Both the position numbers and the translations under genes were made by a program. A model generated the notes under the pieces. The model saw only the letters and a program-made list of their open reading frames with translations. It was not told the DNA's origin and searched no databases. Below, in pieces: positions 32,719 to 34,890 of a stretch of 34,890 nucleotides of DNA; the first letter of the stretch is position 1, and every line of letters begins with the position of its first letter. Source of the DNA: Gammaproteobacteria bacterium (lineage in GTDB: Bacteria > Pseudomonadota > Gammaproteobacteria > Burkholderiales > Burkholderiaceae_C); assembly GCA_025359085.1 (NCBI GenBank), contig JANYHL010000081.1:1-34890 (forward strand). Reading direction: 5' to 3'.

Positions 32719-33278
32719 ACTGGCATGGCAGTGGCACGCACCCCCAACAACGAACGTTATCGTGAAACAGCTTCCCGTCGTTGATTAATTTGATAGCTGG
32801 TCACGCAATGCCCACGGGGGCTGCAGCCTGATTTGCTATAAATCAGGCACCGCCTTTAACTTGCAACAACAACCAAAGCCGTTCGCGCCGAGGGTGCTTG
32901 AGTGTGGTCAGCTCATTTGCTGGACTGATTTTCACGATCGGTGATGGACGCCATTGGCATCGAATGCCAACAGTCTGTTGAACTTACACAACAGATTTGA
33001 CCAACAAAATCAGCGACTGCTTCAGAGGCGGATCTGCTTCGGCTGTGCAACGGAAGCCGACATAGGGTTGGCCAAAATGCTCCCCCTATACCCGACCTTC
33101 AGCCCAGTAGATGACCTCCAGCAATGAGGTGTCGATTACCAAGATCACTGCACCCGCCAACGACCAACAGCCGCCACTTATGATCGGTGACAGGACACAG
33201 TCCTCCAAAGGTGGTGCGATTTCCCCATTGCAGTCGTTCCAATCCAGAAATTTGGCGGCGACCTTGGAGCCAAAATAG
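32719..33278. other. Gene-poor stretch after the phosphatase gene
   Basis: No convincing gene. It holds repeat copy R6 and two adjacent perfect hairpins: TTGGCAT-CGA-ATGCCAA (32954-32970) and TCTGTTG-n8-CAACAGA (32974-32995). They might act in 3'-end formation but have no T-run. A 55-codon frame at 33111-33278 (+) and a 61-codon frame on the minus strand have no recognisable features. The base composition looks less G/C-rich than in the flanking housekeeping genes. Confidence 0.45.
32787..32850 (+). repeat. Dispersed short repeat, copy R6 (forward)
   Basis: Box 1 ATAGCT (32793-32798), 19 bases, box 2 GGGCTGCAGCC (32818-32828), then TGATTTGCTATAAATCA. It lies about 70 bases after the phosphatase stop, in a non-coding stretch. 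Confidence 0.72.
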
Positions 33279-33530
33279 GTTCATGCCGCTCTGACAGCCT
33301 TGGTGGCGTTCCTGCGCGAGGGCGCCTTCAAGACACCCGGTCTAAGCAATGTCACACTCAGGCCGCCCTATATGCACGCTGGGCAGATGGGTTCCGTCGA
33401 AGACGGTCATCGCGCACTACATGCAGGCGCCTGCGGCCCTGATCGGACATACCGAGCGAAAATCCCTGCACCTGTCAGCGCAAGAGCCCGGGAACTGGCA
33501 CTGTTTCTTGGCGCGCTTTCCGGGCCCTGA
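33279..33530 (+). pseudogene. Frameshifted C-terminal relic of a di-haem cytochrome c peroxidase (MauG/CcpA type)
   Basis: The text GAFKTPGLSNVTL and RPPYMHAGQMGSVED is the C-terminal signature of bacterial di-haem peroxidases, in which the conserved Met/His segment lies near YMHAGQ. After base 33404 the homology moves to another frame (VIAHYMQAPAALIGHTERK, then SLHLSAQE), consistent with one extra G, and near 33487 returns to the first frame (ARELALFLGALSGP, stop at 33528-33530). Nothing of the N-terminal haem domain (CxxCH) is seen upstream. I infer a dead fragment of a gene encoding a periplasmic enzyme that reduces hydrogen peroxide. Confidence 0.75.
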
Positions 33531-33538
33531 GCAAGATG

Positions 33539-34468
33539 CTACGAAGCTTGAGATGCTGGCGGTCGTTCCACAGGATTGAATGTGCGTCGTGCGTTGTCAG
33601 CGATGGCCCTGGCTACAAACGCAAACAGCGAGGGTGGAATATCGTGGCCCATTCCCTCAACTATCCGCAATTCGGCACCCTTGATATGGGCCGCCGTGTC
33701 TTTTCCCGCCTCCGGGGAAACGAGTGGATCTTCTGCCCCGTGCAACACCAGTGTTGGAACAGTTATGTTCCTTAGTCGTGATCTCAGGTCACCACTTGCT
33801 GCGATGGCGGCGATATGCCGCCAAAACCCGCTTGGGTTGTATGCTCGTTTAACTTCGGCTAAGGCTTGATCTCGTTGGGCGGATTCGTCAAACGGATAGC
33901 CTCGCCCGGCAATCACTTGAGAAAAGGCAACGCAATGCGCGAGATAGCCCTGCTCGTCTTTCAAAGGATGTGGCGCGGGCGATGTCATCGCCGCCATCAC
34001 TGCAGGGCTGGCCTGCGGCAAATCACGATTGCCAGTACTCGACATAATGGAAACCAGAGATAGAACGCGTTCAGCATGCTCGCTGGCCAACAGTTGTGCG
34101 ATCATGCCGCCCATTGATCTCCCAACCACGTGCGCTCGTTTGATCATCAACGAATCGAGAAGTCCTACAGCGTCGTTCGCCATATCGAAGAGCGTATAAG
34201 ACACATTGGGGGTTTCGCCGCGAGAGACTGCGTCGGCAATTGCAGCGAGATCTGGCATCGACGCGCTATCGAAGTGAGTTGAAAGGCCAGCGTCGCGATT
34301 GTCAAAGCGAATCACGCGATAGCCTTGTTCTGCCAATATCTGGCAAAACGTTTCGCTCCAGCGAATCATCTGCGTACCCAGACCGGAAATCAGCAGAACA
34401 GCTTCCGCGTCGTTATTGCCAAAACAATCGTATTCAATTTCAATTCCGTTCGCTTTAGTCTTGGGCAT
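33539..34468 (-). CDS. Alpha/beta hydrolase
   Basis: A 309-residue alpha/beta-hydrolase. The triad is visible: Ser118 in the nucleophile elbow GRSMGG, Asp247 in GAEDPLVS and His275 in GMGHDIP. The oxyanion region is ISGLGTQMIRW and the strand text is IRFDNRDAGLST, wording seen in esterases of the RdmC/aclacinomycin-methylesterase type; the true substrate is unknown. A ribosome site AAGGA lies upstream of the ATG. It is on the same strand as, and downstream of, the partial MarR-like gene, with a 147-bp gap. Confidence 0.85.
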   Translation of the reverse strand: MPKTKANGIEIEYDCFGNNDAEAVLLISGLGTQMIRWSETFCQILAEQGYRVIRFDNRDAGLSTHFDSASMPDLAAIADAVSRGETPNVSYTLFDMANDAVGLLDSLMIKRAHVVGRSMGGMIAQLLASEHAERVLSLVSIMSSTGNRDLPQASPAVMAAMTSPAPHPLKDEQGYLAHCVAFSQVIAGRGYPFDESAQRDQALAEVKRAYNPSGFWRHIAAIAASGDLRSRLRNITVPTLVLHGAEDPLVSPEAGKDTAAHIKGAELRIVEGMGHDIPPSLFAFVARAIADNARRTFNPVERPPASQAS

Positions 34469-34615
34469 GGCGTGTGGTCCTTAAATGTTTTTGTGTTGCG
34501 CGCTTTTTGGGAGCGCTCCGATATTTCGTTTGGCCGACTTCACTACAGCACAACGGATGAACCGCCAGGCTGTGCAAGTGGCCACGTACCCAACAAATCG
34601 GCGCGATCGCGTTGC

Positions 34616-34890
34616 TCATGAGAGTGCTAAGGTTGGCGTGCGTGCAAGCGTTACCATTGCTGCGGAAACTGTCGCAACCACAGTGGAGTCGATTGACTCA
34701 ACAGCTTCGGTACAAATGCTATCGGCAGTTTCACGCGCGGCGTTCACCAGCGCACGCCCGGCTGGGCGAAGCACGGCCTGACGATTTCCATTCGCACCCT
34801 CGCGCACCACAAGGCCAATCTTCTCGAGCAAGATCAACTGACGCAGCACAGACGATTGAGGCTGACCAAGCGGCCGCACGAGTTCCGGGA
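34616..34890 (-). CDS. MarR-like winged-helix regulator, C-terminal part (partial)
   Basis: The frame enters from the right edge and ends TGA at 34616-34618, giving about 91 visible residues. The text ELVRPLGQPQSSVLRQL, then ILLEKIGLVVREGANGNRQ and AVLRPAGRAL, matches the recognition helix and wing of MarR-type regulators. The remaining tail (VESIDSTVVATVSAAM) would form the C-terminal dimer helix. The N-terminus lies outside the window. It may control the hydrolase gene next to it. An ArsR-like protein cannot be excluded. Confidence 0.6.
   Translation of the reverse strand, partial: PELVRPLGQPQSSVLRQLILLEKIGLVVREGANGNRQAVLRPAGRALVNAARETADSICTEAVESIDSTVVATVSAAMVTLARTPTLALS

Noticed and set aside
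33111-33278. A 55-codon plus-strand frame before the peroxidase relic
   Set aside because: No ribosome site, no recognisable family, and low-information composition. It is within the range expected by chance.

Overview
The window looks like the chromosome of a betaproteobacterium of the order Burkholderiales, most likely family Comamonadaceae and close to Rhodoferax or Polaromonas. The reasons are the gene orders (gpmA, rhodanese, grxC, secB, gpsA; DUF2782, thrB, BPSS1780-type membrane protein divergent from polA), the paired cphA'/cphA genes, protein wording throughout, and a short dispersed repeat of a type I associate with that family. The assignment is from memory of these families, not from a search. 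I saw no tRNA, rRNA, CRISPR array, phage gene or intact insertion sequence.

Layout. 1-3713 (+): end of aspS, nudB, a 22-codon relic of an endonuclease/exonuclease/phosphatase gene, clsB, folE, a short BLUF photoreceptor and a secreted thermonuclease. 3715-6824 (-): gpmA, a ctpA-type protease and moeB. 6931-9408 (+): membrane rhodanese, grxC, secB, gpsA. 9418-17088: a cyanophycin locus in which cphA' and cphA (-) are divergent from an ABC exporter-like protein and a DUF1854 protein (+). 17203-19272 (+): nadC and nadA for quinolinate and NAD synthesis. 19321-25526 (-): an amino-acid uptake and catabolism cluster (RidA-like deaminase, Lrp/AsnC regulator, periplasmic binding protein, two permeases, ATPase, FAD-dependent D-amino-acid dehydrogenase-like enzyme, Asp/Glu racemase-family enzyme). 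25808-27879 (-): DUF2782 protein, thrB and a BPSS1780-type membrane protein. 27934-30798 (+): polA. Then a small membrane protein (-) and a PhoD-type phosphatase (+). The right end (32719-34890) is gene-poor and decayed: a frameshifted di-haem cytochrome c peroxidase relic, an alpha/beta hydrolase and the end of a MarR-like regulator.

What stands out. (1) The cyanophycin locus joins a polymer synthetase, a second synthetase-like protein that has lost its Mur-ligase Walker A lysine and its C-terminal domain, and a divergent pair of conserved but unexplained partners. The ABC protein has an extra N-terminal domain and a four-cysteine zinc ribbon. (2) Seven copies of a short repeat share two boxes (ATAGCT and GGGCT...GGC) separated by 19 bp. 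Four lie directly at gene ends, one supplies the gpsA start codon, and two lie in frame inside gpsA and polA. (3) The interdomain linker of polA also carries a 12-bp perfect inverted repeat. (4) The amino-acid cluster has a 14/15 match to the E. coli Lrp consensus in front of its own Lrp/AsnC gene, and a 10-bp perfect stem-loop after the binding-protein gene.
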